A DNA stretch of 64,000 nt from Curvularia sp. ZM96 (lineage: Eukaryota; Ascomycota; Dothideomycetes; Pleosporales; Pleosporaceae). This document shows positions 21,088-31,735 of the stretch, piece by piece; the stretch's first letter is position 1; the number at the start of each line of letters is the position of its first letter. A program made the position numbers and the translations under genes. The stretch covers positions 868,001-932,000 of the forward strand of contig JAJGBQ010000005.1 in NCBI GenBank assembly GCA_022457065.1, in the 5' to 3' direction. The notes beneath the pieces were generated by a model. It was not told the origin of the DNA. It searched no databases and saw only the letters and a list, made by a program, of their open reading frames with translations.

Positions 21088-22948
21088 TTAGAACATGGAA
21101 GGATCGATGCCGCCCATTCCAGCGCCTGCAACATTGGCGTTCTGCAGGTTCTGGAGGTTGCCAGTGAGGCCGAGCTTCTGCATGGCCAACTCAGGATTGC
21201 AGTGGGGAGCGTGGGAGCGGTGGTATTTGAGACCGTTCAAGTTCTTGTAGCGCTTGCCGCAGACCTCACAGCGATATGGCTTTTCCTTCTCCATACCGAC
21301 GGTGCCGGGGTATGGGATGGACGTAAGAGGATCGACAATGGAGAAAGTACCGTCGTCGTTCTCCTTGAGCTGCTGGTTCTGGTGGCCGTGCTGCTTGTGG
21401 TACTTGAGGCCGTTCTGGTTCTTGTATGCCTTTTCGCATCCAATGACTGGGCATCGGAACGGCTTGACCTCCTCTGGGAAGGGGAACTGGGGAATGCTTG
21501 CGCCGTTGAGAAGCTGCTGCTCGCGTAACCGCCTGGCCATTTCGCTCTGGTCGTTTCCGCTGAGCTGGTAGTTCTTGAGCGCTGCCTGCAGCTGTGCCTG
21601 GTTGAGGCCGCCGCCCTGCTTGCTGAACAGACGCTTGCCTGGCTGGTCAATGGTGCCGTTGTTGTCGAAAGCGGCCATGCCAAAGTTGCCATTGCCATTG
21701 CCAAAGTTCATGCCCATGGGCATGCCCATGTCCATTCCCATCATTGGGTTGAAGCCGCCAAAGTCCATGTCGAGCTCGGCTGGTGTGCCGGGATGCGAGG
21801 ATTCTGGCGAAGTCAGGTTGTGGTTCGCCATAGGCATGGTGCCCATGGTTGGTGTGTTGACCGACGACACGGTGGGGTTGTTCTGGAGGTTAAATTGCTG
21901 CGAGGCCGAGGGCGTGTTGGGCGTCGATGTTCGCATGCCTTGGTGGTTCTGCATGTTATTCGCCATGTTGACGTTGACGTTGAGATTTGACTGCTGGTTC
22001 TGGTTCTGGTTAGGGTTGAACTGATTTTGCACTGGAAACTGCTGCATCGACTGTTGCTGCTGTTGCTGTTGCTGCTGCTCGTCGATGGAGCCCAGGTTGT
22101 CAAAGTTGATGTCATCCATATCCATGTCGTCGAGCGAGTCAATGTCCTGCACAGTCGACAGGTTGGAGCGGCTGACGGAGCCTATCCGCGGGCGGTGCGC
22201 GCCCATGGAGCCGGATCGTTGCTGGAAGCCATTTTGAACGTTGAAAGACTGGTCGCCCTGGGTCTGGCTAGGCGCAATCGAGCTGGTTGGCGCACCCGAT
22301 GCTGAGGTGAAGCCATTTGTTGGGGGCTGCTGGGGGCGGGCAGCGGGCGCATTTGCGTGCGTCTCCTCAAAGTGCTGCAGCAAGTCGTGCAGCGAGGCGA
22401 GGGTCAGGCCGCAGCAAGTGAAATCCTTCATAAAAGCAGCCTCCATTTTTGGCAGATATGACGACGAGTGGAACGAGGGCGAGTTGTTGGCAAAGGGTGC
22501 AGGCGAAGTGCCCATCATGATGCTGGTGAAAGTATGTTAGTGGTGTGTGCGTGCGTGTGTGTGTGTGGCGGGCCGAAAGCGGTGGGAACACTTACTCGTC
22601 GCGGATCCAGGAGCCCACCGAGTGGCCGCCCCAGCTCATGCCGCCTGCAAAGCTGCCCATGTTTGTGCTCTCGCGACGCCCCCGGTCCTTCATGGAGATG
22701 GGCCTGGCGCCGCTGTTGCCGTAAAAGGAGGAGCCGAGCATGCTGATGGAGGGATGGCGGTCGCTGATGCTGGGGCGGCCGTTTGTGAAGTCAAAGTTGG
22801 TGGGGTTGAGCAGGCCGGGCGTGGTGGCCAGGTCTGGCTGGGCCTCTGCCTGCTTGAGGGCCGACGTCAGGTTGGACGTCTGGTTTGGGGGGGAATTGGA
22901 TCCATAGCGCGGGGGCGTCTGGATGTCGATGGGCGAGGCGGTTGCCAT
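21088..22948 (-). CDS. SFP1: Sfp1-like C2H2 zinc-finger transcription factor
   Basis: Two exons: 22948-22596 and 22522-21088, with a 73 bp intron (22523-22595), giving 595 residues from the chosen ATG. The splice produces SWGGHSVGSWIRDD-IMMGTSP, a block conserved in fungal Sfp1 homologues. It is followed by SYHSSSYLPK-like sequence and the motif CCGLTLASLHDLLQHFEETH, an atypical zinc-finger-like element. Near the C-terminus are two C2H2 fingers (CPVIGC...H...H and CEVCGKRYKNLNGLKYHRSH). The middle is Gln/Asn-rich with a polyglutamine run. Yeast Sfp1 is a nuclear regulator of ribosome biogenesis and cell size under nutrient and TOR control; the same role here is inference. The start is uncertain: the frame is open upstream to 23353 and beyond in Pro-rich sequence, but no ATG lies in it. 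MATASPIDIQTPPR at 22948 looks like a natural N-terminus. Confidence 0.82.
22051..22080 (-). repeat. CAG/CAA run encoding polyglutamine
   Basis: A triplet run of CAG and CAA codons on the minus strand inside the Sfp1-like gene encodes about nine consecutive glutamines, flanked by further Gln and Asn codons (NQNQNQQ). Mixed CAG/CAA use makes it less prone to slippage than a pure repeat, but length variation between strains is likely. Confidence 0.85.
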
Positions 22949-25900
22949 GTCTGCGAAGCCGGAGTGGACCTGGGTGTCTTGGGGGAACAGCGAGAAGCTG
23001 CAGTCGCCCGCGTCCTCGAACAGCACGTCCGAGTCGGGCTGGCGGCTAGCTGCAAGCTCGTGGGGCTTGCGGTGCCAGAGATTGACGAGGGTAGCGCCCG
23101 AGTCCTTGGTGGCACGGCCAAAGTGTGGCGACGAGGGGTGGTCAACCGGGGTGGTGATGGGGGTGCTCGCAGCGGTGGATTCGCGCGGCGAGTGGGTGAG
23201 GGGAGGCGGATGCTCGTAGGAATCCAGCTTCGCGGTGGGCGAAGTCAATGGAGAGTAAGCGGTGGGGAGGGGAGATGGTTGTGGCGGGGGGACAGGCGAG
23301 GCGTTTAGGCGCGGTCCCGGATGACTGTGCGGCGGAGGTGTGGCGGGCTGCAACGGTGGTGCGTGCGAGGGTTTGTGTGGGATAGCGGATGGCAGTGCTG
23401 TTGTGCAGGCACAATGGCAGGAAGATGCAAGCAGCAGCAGAGACGCGCCGGCTATGGTCGTGTTTGTAATGTAAAAAAAATATACCGATGGGCGTGGGAG
23501 CAGCCGGGGCCTGGGGGGGCTATATGTTGGCGTGGAAGCGGTGACGAGGTTAGAATGGACAAGCGGCCGACTGCTGGGCGGGCCTGGAGGATCCCTGGCG
23601 ATGGGTGGGTGGGTGCGGCCAATTGCGGGCTGGCGCTACTGTAACCTGTATGCGTCGCCGGCAGTAAAGGTGCAACTCTGACGAAGCGTGCATGACGAAA
23701 TGAGCGGCGACACAGCAGCCCCAGCGGCCGCGCCTCGACAGGCCTGGGCGACGAGCGACAGGCACCGCGCCCGTTGCGGATGAAGCGATGCTGTGGCGCG
23801 GCGTGGCAGCGAGCACGACGGGCAGGGCAGGGCAGGGCAGGGCACGACATGCCGTGGAATCCATCCATGGGCGGCACCGCCGGCCGAGGCACGACTGTCG
23901 AGGCAGCTCCATCCACAGACGAGCAGATGCACGGCCACACGGCTGGTTGGACGGTTGGACGGTTGCTTGGGTGGTTGACTGGCGGGCTGGCTGGCCGGCG
24001 GCGTGGTTGGCTGGCGGCGGGCTGCCTCTTGGGACGCGCCCCAGCTAGAGCCGGAGCTGCTCAGTCGGCTGCTGGTGCTGCGGTGGTTTGCCATGGCCTC
24101 GCCAGGCCATCCTTGCCGCTGTGCTCGTCTCGGTTTTCTAGAAGGCTTTTGGGCCCGTATGGCAACTCCCGTTGGGTCGTCTGTCGTCTGCGAAGCGTCG
24201 GTGTCCGTCCAGGGCCTCCGTGCTTCCGAGTCTTGATGCCATGCCGTGCTCTCTTCCACGTGGCGCAGGCCCATATCCGAGGAAATTCCGCCCGCCTGCT
24301 GCTGTCGCACTCGCGCTCTTGGTACCTCGTACAGGTCGACTCTGCCCTGCGAACCGCCGCTGACGCTGACGCTGGCACTGGCACGCTCTGCATGTGCTGC
24401 CGGACTAGCCCGCCAGCAGCCAGCCGCCCTGGTCGCCTCCGCGAGAGGGGTAGTGGCTCGCGGCGGGCGCAAGCGTGCTGCTACGGGTGCTGCACAGCGC
24501 TTCACGCTGCTCGCGAGACGTTTCAAGCGTCGAGCGACGAGCCGCGAGTGGGATGGCAGTCTCGCGGCCAGGTCGGCGCGTTGCATCTGCCCGGCCTCGT
24601 CTCGGCTGTTTGCCTCTCTTGGGCCTGCTCTTACACAACCACCAGCCTAACCCCAACACGGCCCTTTCACGTGAGACGCCGCCGCCACTGCCTACCGCCG
24701 CCTACTACCACACGCCTACCGCTACCACTACCGCTACCACGACCACGGCGACTGTCGCAGCCACGGCCACAGCTGCTACCGCTGCGACCACGCATCTCAA
24801 CAGGCACCCGAGTCCTCCCGAGAATTGCACCTTGGCCTACTGCCACTCCCCCCAAGGCCGCCAGCCTGCTCGTGTGCTGCACCCCGTGCCGTCGCCTGCT
24901 TACGTGCAGCCTTGAGTGCTGGCCCTGGCTGCGATCGCCATTAGCCCACGACCCGCAATGTCGTGCTCTGGTGCCCTCAGACTACAGCGCCTTAAAGCGT
25001 CCCCCCACGTCCGTGGCTCGCCAAATTACAAACTACATACTCGACGCCTGCCTCAGCACCCTATCCGAAACATGTCGTCCCGTCCAGGTGACTTCCAGCT
25101 CCCGCCTGAGCCCGTCTCTCTGCCTGCTGCCCGCCAGCCCATCCCGGTCCTGCTGCCTTTATTGGACCCTGCAGCTGCTCGATCCGGAAATCCGTTTCTC
25201 AACCCCAACCCCAACCCCGTCCCGGCCACGACACGTATCCCCATCATTCCTCGTGCCATCCAGCATGACATGCCCAACTGCACACACTCCTAATACATTA
25301 CATACACCTGCTTACACTCCCTCCCCGCTACCGCGCCCAATCCCGCCCTCACGGCCACACTCGGTCGAAGCGCATTTCGTTGGGGCGCGGGCCTCCCGCT
25401 GTTCATCAGCGCCGCCAAGTAGCTGCTGCGCTGCTGGAACCCCCCGGCGCTGCCTCCGACCTGGCTCACTGGCCGACGTCACCTATTCTACAAGTCGCCG
25501 CCCATCTGTCGTTCATGCACGTCGTATCACAAACGGGCATTCAGTAAACCTTAGCTTTACGCCCTCTGGCCAACCTGGCGGCGACTTTTGCCAGTGTTCA
25601 TCAATCTCACCTGAATCGCCGCACTTCCGCCAACGTCAACCCCTCTCTTGCAGCAGGTGTGGCGAGCCGCCCCCCTCTCGCATACAACAACAACCCACTC
25701 CCTTTGGGACAGCACTGCCCATCCTGGCTAGTTCATTCGCCGCTAACCGCACGACCGGATGCAAAATGCATCGTATTTATCAATGTATTGCACATGGATG
25801 GTCCAAATCTAGTGTACCGCCAAGTGTGCATCAACTAGATCGGAGATTGGCGTGCCATGCATCAGCCTTGTTGACGTACAAAGTACTGTGCACTGGACAA

Positions 25901-26000
25901 GACGTGCTGCTCATCGACGCCGTTTCACCGTCCCATGGAAACGGTAGTCTGGGGTTGCTACCACCCTCGCTCCCACCGAAACTATGCATCTAGTCCTCGG
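22949..26000. other. GC-rich leader/promoter region upstream of the Sfp1-like gene
   Basis: About 3 kb of unusually GC-rich, and on the plus strand C-rich, sequence. It contains very long open frames: one on the plus strand from about 23774 to 25993 (first ATG at 23780) and one of about 950 bases on the minus strand (23636-24586). Their translations are dominated by Arg, Pro, Ser, Cys and Trp and show no domain, which fits stop codons being rare in GC-rich DNA rather than true coding. Low-complexity pieces occur: five GGCAG units at about 23821-23842, GGTTGGAC repeats near 23945-23965, and ACC-type triplets near 24720-24800. The simplest reading is a long 5' UTR plus promoter of the Sfp1-like gene. 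Confidence 0.45.
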
Positions 26001-27633
26001 AGCCTACAAAAGTAAGCAGCAGCTATACATACACTACTACTCATGTATGACAGCTACTCGGTCCCAGCAACATAGGCGACGGCGCCACACGAACCCGTTT
26101 GACTATGCAACTCCATGTGCTTCCTCAAGAAGCAAAGACGACTACTTCTGTCAATATGCCTACACCTCATCCACCCTCATCCCCAACGTCATCGAGCATG
26201 GGCACCTGGCACGGCTACGGCCATGCGACAATCATTGATGAAAAGGGTGTTTACCAATGCGTGCTCGAGTACCCGATCTGATGCTCACCCCAGGACTGTG
26301 CTCTGCCCCACTGTTGTGTATACATGCCTTGTCCACATTCGATCCTGTAATCCTGATACCTCGAGACGGTTACATCCTCACCCGGGGCCTCCTGCCCACC
26401 TGTCCAGCTCGAGAACGCTTCCGACACTTGCTGTACACCTTCTCCACTCTTTGGCTGTACACAATATGCACTAGACATTTCATGCTTCTGCACTAAACCT
26501 GCTTGTGTAGGTCGGTCCGATATCTACATATTCAGTCACGTGCAATCGGCGCTAGCACTCCCTCTCTACATGGGGAAATATCAAAGGCCCATTGATGCGC
26601 AACCAGGATCCAGAGCGGTACAGCCAAAGACGGCCTTCCGACTGCCACGGTAGGATTCGTACCTTGACAGCTGAAGTAACATGATGTAAAGCTCGGCCGG
26701 GTGAGACGCCTTCGGCCCTTCATCCATGAGCTGCACTAACACCCCATCGGCCTCTGACGTCAGTTCCGATACCGCGACCTCGCTTGCCTATGCTCACGAC
26801 TCGGATTATGGTGTTGAGCTGAAGAACTCAAGACCTCGAAACAGGGCACGCATGCATTCCTATCCAGCTTCGTGCTCCCCATCTGCAGGTGCCATGCGTG
26901 TCATGGCACCAAGTCCCTGCAAGAGCCATGCACTGTCACCACGTGTGAATCCACGGGTGAATCCGCCAGAGCCATCGTGATAACCGCCACCAGAGGGGGA
27001 ACGCGTTGCCATTACGACACGCCGTTGCCGTAAACGGCGGCGTCGCGGCATACCTTACCCACAACCTTCGCGGAGCCGCGGTATGACGACAAACACAGAA
27101 CCACCTTGCTTGATCAGGGACGTTGCGTAGCCTGGACTCGGCGATCGCTTCATCTCCAATCAGCGTAGCATATCTCGGAACATGTACCCGGTTTTATCTG
27201 CACAACTGGCTTGACTGTGTCGGATGCTTGCCATCACTCTTGTAGTAGTCCATCACTTCACCTTGCTTTGGAGAGATTGCAATCGCGTTTCCATTACTAA
27301 CCGTTGCAGAGGGTCTCTTGATAGGTTCGGCGTTTAGTTTGCCGCCACTCTCTCCATGTAGGGATACCCCAATGGCTAGTCTTGGCCATGCGGTATGCAC
27401 GAAGCTAACGTCATGCTAGCTCTACAACGTCTCCCCAGATAAGAGCAACCCATGAAATCATAGGAAAGATGAAATCATAGTCAACTCAAACTATAGAGGC
27501 GCGCGTCAGACAGATTACATTGATCGTCGCTGAGTACGTCAGCGCAACGGTAGGTACCTCAACAAGATGATCATTTGGCGGCTACTCAATGACAGAATCC
27601 GTTCTGTCGAGCACCACCGACTCCATCGAACAA
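26001..27633. other. gene-free stretch at the start of the accessory region
   Basis: Only short frames, none convincing. A small direct repeat, GTGAATCC followed by GGTGAATCC, lies near 26944-26962. A minus-strand frame at 27194-27400 reads somewhat like protein but begins with GTG and has no clear partner exon, so it is not called. Confidence 0.4.
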
Positions 27634-27731
27634 TCACTCCGGGTTCTTTACTTCACTTTCCTCCTCTTCTTTCAGATCGATGAGCTTACTCAAAATATTT
27701 CTTTGCTCTCCCTGCCTCGCACCGAGGATGT

Positions 27732-27995
27732 TCAATTCTTCATCTTTTGTGTTTCACGTTGAACGTCTCTCGCCATCAACGCTAGGACCGTATCCATCTC
27801 TGCAGCGGCAGCTTCGATCGAAGGATAAACGCTAGTCATCCCCAGCGGTGGCCCAAATGATGTCCCATAGTCTTTCCTCACCATGCAGAAGTAGTATTCA
27901 TAGTCGTCGGTTTCGAACTCCAGGTCGTACATGGTGCTGTCGCCCCAAATAATTTTACAGTTGTCCAGGATACGTTGGCCTTGGGCGTCAGCCAT
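27732..27995 (-). CDS. small acidic hypothetical protein, possibly frameshifted
   Basis: A frame for 87 residues from a good ATG: MADAQGQRILDNCKIIWGD, then an acidic aromatic segment (FETDDYEYYF) and a helical end (EAAAAEMDTVLALMARD). I recognise no domain. The frame stops at 27732, but the adjacent frame continues without a stop from there to a TGA at 27634-27636. It encodes a plausible charged helix (GEQRNILSKLIDLKEEEESE). The switch point is an A4 run in CACAAAAGATG (about 27746-27752). One extra A would give a product of about 120 residues. An intron is unlikely, since no donor/acceptor pair of normal length fits. Either this is a lost base in the assembly or a mutated gene. Confidence 0.5.
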   Translation of the reverse strand: MADAQGQRILDNCKIIWGDSTMYDLEFETDDYEYYFCMVRKDYGTSFGPPLGMTSVYPSIEAAAAEMDTVLALMARDVQRETQKMKN

Positions 27996-28174
27996 TGCAA
28001 CTACTGGTCAAGTACCTGACGGTTTGGGTATTGACTAAAGCGCGCGTTAGCTAACAGTGCTGAGCGTGAGATTCTGTTCGGATACCCTTTTAGGTTTACT
28101 ATGAATGAAAATAGAAAAGTAGTTAACAACAGAGACAAGATCAGTTGGAGAAACGACGGCAAGCGAAACCTCAG

Positions 28175-28417
28175 CTATACCTCATGTTTACAAACGATAA
28201 CAACAACGCCGTGCCACGTCACGCTGCTTGAGGTGATTATCTCGAGCATGCGGGGTAGCTGTGCCAATGTGGCACTGATACTTGTGACACAGTGATGGCT
28301 AACATGGCGTTGCAGGTATTCACCCGACAAATCAGCTTCCCCCTCTGCGGGGTTGCCAGCGCTTACAATCAGCCTTGCGAGAATACAACACACAGCTACC
28401 ATCACCGATAGCGACAT
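28175..28417 (-). CDS. possible small secreted protein
   Basis: A minus-strand frame of 80 residues from the ATG at 28417. The first 20 residues (MSLSVMVAVCCILARLIVSA) look like a signal peptide with a cleavage site after VSA. A short polar region follows, then a second hydrophobic stretch near the end (WHGVVVIVC). It contains four cysteines outside the initial hydrophobic stretch or at its edge. No family is recognised. The frame is short and could be chance; the real gene may splice to other sequence. The support is the signal-like N-terminus and its place in an accessory region. Confidence 0.3.
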   Translation of the reverse strand: MSLSVMVAVCCILARLIVSAGNPAEGEADLSGEYLQRHVSHHCVTSISATLAQLPRMLEIITSSSVTWHGVVVIVCKHEV

Positions 28418-28517
28418 GATCACGATCGTTTTAATTCAAACCCACGTTCTGAAAACCGAGCTCTTGATCATTTCCTAACCCCCTCGCTGCTGCCGCTACA
28501 TTGATGCAACGTACGTC

Positions 28518-29293
28518 ATGGCAGAACCTGAGCCTGAGATCCCGCCACTCGATATAAGTTTGGAACAGGCCAAGTTCTCGCAGTATGTAGTGCCTATCGA
28601 ATACCATGTGGCCTTATGCTTATGTTGCATAGATTTCTTACTTCTTCCATCATAACCGTCACCGTAGCTAAGACGAGAACTTTCTACCTCCATTCCGGCC
28701 TTCTCATTGCCGAATCGGAAAAGTTTTCCAAGCAACTGACAGGCAGGTTCAAGGAAGCAGAGGAGAAATCTATTGAATTGGTGGACGAAGATCCCGAGCT
28801 TTTTGGATTCTTTGTCGAGTATCTTTACCGCGATTGTTGGATTCTGTCCCGCGAAGTCCAGCATTACTCCGAATATGTGACGCTGGCACGTCTCTATGCC
28901 ATGGGGGAACGCCTTTTGGCACCGGAATTCAAGGCTTATTCTGTTTGGAGGTTCGCTCAGGCGCTGAGTAGCCGCACGGTCATCTCCGATGAGAGCGTTT
29001 GTGAACTGCTCCGGATTGCGTGTGAGGAAATCATGGAGAGAGTCGCAGAGGATCCTATGAGGGCTCACATATTCTGGTACGCAGGGTCTGAAATCGCCAA
29101 TCTTCAGAAATCCGGTATGTTCCGTCAACTGTTGCACGAAATTCCGGACCTGGGCAGGCATCTGTGCTTATGGGTAGGTCAGAATCAGCCAACAGAACCA
29201 CACATGCCAATTGCGCTTCAATTCCCGAAGTTTATGCCTGAAAGCGAGTACTCTCTGCAACGCTCTCCTGAGCCCGTTCCAAAGGCTGAGTAA
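28518..29293 (+). CDS. BTB/POZ domain protein
   Basis: Two exons: 28518-28582 and 28633-29293, with a 50 bp intron (28583-28632; GTATGT donor, TGCATAG acceptor), giving 241 residues. The BTB fold spans about residues 22-130: IITVTVAK..RTFYLHSGLL, then SEKFSKQL, VDEDPELFGFFVEYLYR and a helix with LARLYAMGERLLAPEF. BTB domains form dimers and often serve as substrate adaptors for Cullin-3 ubiquitin ligases. Stand-alone BTB proteins of this size are numerous in filamentous ascomycetes and mostly uncharacterised. No Kelch or MATH partner is present. The short first exon supplies the true N-terminus MAEPEPEIPPLDISLEQ; reading through from 28616 would use a false start inside the intron. Confidence 0.85.
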
Positions 29294-29926
29294 TCTATAG
29301 CTACAGCAGGTTGTGGTTGCCTTGCAGGAAGAGAAGGAAACTCTCAAGATAGCTTGTCGCGTGACGAAAGTTCATCTTGAAATAGACTGGTCAATTTGTA
29401 CTGCTCCATCCCTTCCCTCTTCACCAAATAATTGCCCACCCACGTGTTCACACTCTCCCGTGACCCCATACTCCCTTTCTCGAACATCGTGCTTTTTGTA
29501 CTCTGCGTATTTCCAAACACCTTAAGATACGCCATCACGCCTCCAGAGCAATGATATACGTCAATGCGTCATTGTGTGCAGAAGCCGAGAGTTGATCGGT
29601 GAGCATATCTTGCAGGAGATGCAGCAATTCTGAACCACTATCGGCGTGCCACGTCCTGATCATGTGTTACTGCATGAGGAGTTGTGAGGATATGGTTGGT
29701 AGGCCATCACCGCCCCAAGGTTGTTGAAAACGCCCTATTGGATATATCTCACCGCTGAAATATGCTACAGTCCTCCTGATCTCTTAATGAAGATATGATT
29801 TGAGAACATAAATAGTTGGAAGAAACCCACCGTGCTGAGCCGTGGAGGGAAGCCATAGCCCAACAGCAACATCCACCATAGCCAAATACATCTATTTAAC
29901 AGCCGCTTTGTTCTAGAGCCATCACA
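29294..29926. other. intergenic stretch between BTB and glycine-rich genes
   Basis: About 630 bp, presumably the 3' UTR of the BTB gene and the promoter of the next gene. I see no protein-like frame and no repeat. Confidence 0.45.
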
Positions 29927-30427
29927 ATGGCCGGTGTCGTAGGTGGTCTTGTAGCCGCCGCCCCAGTCAGTCTCCCTGTCGCTGGCAGTATAGTTAATGC
30001 AGCCGTTGCGAGCTCCGGCACTCTTGTGCTAGGAGAGGGTGCCACCGTTGGAGCGACCATCATGGCATTGGGAGAAGGCGCGTGTGTCGGGGTGGGAGCC
30101 CTCGGCGGTGGTGGCAGCGCTGGTGTCGCATTTGCTACGCTTGTCGGACCCATTGGCTGGGCTATTGTGGGATGTGAGAAGAGTGATGATCACCACAGCG
30201 ACAGCGGCTACACCTGGGACTGCTGGAAGCCCATTGTCCGAGATACCTCAACACGGCCCTCGGCTGGCATGACTTTTCGCTGCTTAGATGCACATCCGAA
30301 TGTCCAGTCTCTTTCACTTGACCAGGGCGGGCTTTTGGTGGGGAATATTTACGGCGAGCCCTTCCGGCTCGATCCCGTTGATGTGGAGGGGACGCTGGCT
30401 TTTCATGCGTCGATTCTTTCGTCGTGA
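29927..30427 (+). CDS. glycine-zipper-rich hypothetical protein
   Basis: Single exon, 166 residues. The first 82 residues are strongly hydrophobic and rich in Gly and Ala, with repeated small-xxx-small spacing (GEGATVGATIMALGEGACVG, GGGGSAGVAFATLVGPIGW). This is the pattern of glycine zippers in membrane-inserting helices. No basic signal-peptide n-region precedes it. The second half is polar and compact: YTWDCWKPIVRDTS, GMTFRCLDAHP and FRLDPVDVEG. The transition GPIGWAIVG-C resembles a group of fungal hypothetical proteins that I recall only vaguely and cannot name. The ATG at 29927 is the first in frame. Membrane insertion is inference from composition. Confidence 0.6.
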   Translation: MAGVVGGLVAAAPVSLPVAGSIVNAAVASSGTLVLGEGATVGATIMALGEGACVGVGALGGGGSAGVAFATLVGPIGWAIVGCEKSDDHHSDSGYTWDCWKPIVRDTSTRPSAGMTFRCLDAHPNVQSLSLDQGGLLVGNIYGEPFRLDPVDVEGTLAFHASILSS

Positions 30428-31507
30428 AGGTGATTAGGCATAGCTTGATTGTGCGCGCTGTTATGTATTCAACCGTCGTGCTGCTTTAGGCCACACTCAT
30501 TCGTGATACCTCTTCACTATATTCACTGCTGTATACATGGAAAAAGTGACAGATAACTACGAGCTTGGAAAATTGCTCTGTACTATGTAGCGGTGATTCT
30601 GCTTCAATGCTGCATGCCTTGATTAACCTAGCAATACTTTAGTATAGCGAGAGCCCTTGTGTTACAGCATTTAAACTAATGCGAACATATTATATAAGCT
30701 GAGCCTAGGTCGATACAATTAGCCATAGTCTATTAGAGTCACAAGTTTACTAAGGTGCGTCCCTAGGTAACGAGACACCCAGTATAATGAGACACTTTCC
30801 CTTCCGGGACTTCGGTATCAGGCTATCACTGCTATCTAGAACTAAGCTCAACTAATGTTAATTCTACAGCTACTACTATTCCAGTACATCGGCCTCCAAT
30901 GCTGGAAACCATGTTGTTACCTGTGTTGTCGCTCATTCTCTTAGCACTGTTAGGTAACTCTCCTCTAATATCCCCTTATTCTCTTATAGAAGTGGATGTA
31001 TATAAAGAGCTTGGCGGGTCAGGAAGCGAGCTAAGAAGGTAAAGGTCACGACTACAGCCTTAAAAATTGATTTAAGCTGAGAGGTGTTTAGTTAGGCAGT
31101 TTCTCCGCGCAAACTGCAAGATCGTTAGAGTGCGTCTAATCGGCCGTGCGTCTTTGGCTATTCTAGGCACGCGTTTATGACCTGCACTGCACTGCACGCT
31201 GTCGCTGAGCGCTGGAGACCTCAGGAAGCTCTTATTTCCGGCTGTGCAGGCTGTTCTGCACGCGCTCGCGTTAATGATTGTTACTGACGGGTAGCAAGCT
31301 CAGACTTGCACGACTCTTGGGCGACGCACTTGATTTTAACTCACATCGCCCTAGTATAGTCCGTAAAGTATACGTAATGAGATGCTGCTTTGTATTTCAC
31401 ACAGCAAATTTCGCGTTGTAAGATGCCCCATTGATGTGAGTGTTGCGACAAGCTGCAGCCCATTACAGCCCTAGCCGTACGAAAGGCTGGTTAGCAACAT
31501 CATGTAT

Positions 31508-31565
31508 TCACGTGATATAGTCATGTGATCCTCCAGGCAGTGACTGTGGGCATACCCCTTCACAG
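31508..31565. repeat. imperfect direct repeat, copy A
   Basis: Begins TCACGTGATATAG, then TCATGTGATCCT, and ends with CCCTTCACAG. It matches a block at 31677-31735 in order and spacing with several substitutions and small gaps. CACGTG is also the core E-box palindrome. Confidence 0.7.
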
Positions 31566-31676
31566 TCGTCCTACGTAACATGAATCTTAGAGCTAAAAAA
31601 TTATAGTTAAACTATGTTGTTATGGGCGGAGAGGCCTGGCTATCGAGTATGCGTTCACCTATCGTACTCGTCCAAG

Positions 31677-31735
31677 TCACGTGTTCTGTTGTCATGTGAT
31701 CCTCTTAGTAGAGTACTTGGGCGTAGCCCTTCACA
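31677..31735. repeat. imperfect direct repeat, copy B
   Basis: Begins TCACGTGTTCTGT, then GTCATGTGATCCT, and ends with GCCCTTCACA. It is the partner of the block at 31508-31565, about 170 bp away. A shorter related piece, GTCATGTGATAACGTG, follows near 31828. Confidence 0.7.

Noticed and set aside
23636..24586. 316-codon minus-strand open frame
   Set aside because: Same GC-rich region; no domain or plausible composition. It overlaps the probable leader of the Sfp1-like gene.
25199..25224. AACCCC repeats resembling telomeric sequence
   Set aside because: Only three to four units, not the TTAGGG type used by filamentous fungi; a local low-complexity run.
23774..25993. 739-codon plus-strand open frame called as a gene
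   Set aside because: It begins with a non-ATG codon and lies in C/G-rich sequence where stops are rare. The translation is low-complexity Arg/Pro/Ser/Cys with no domain, and long frames also occur on the other strand. Kept only as a finding.
27194..27400. Minus-strand frame that reads somewhat like protein
   Set aside because: Starts with GTG, the ATG nearby is in another frame that soon stops, and no partner exon is evident.
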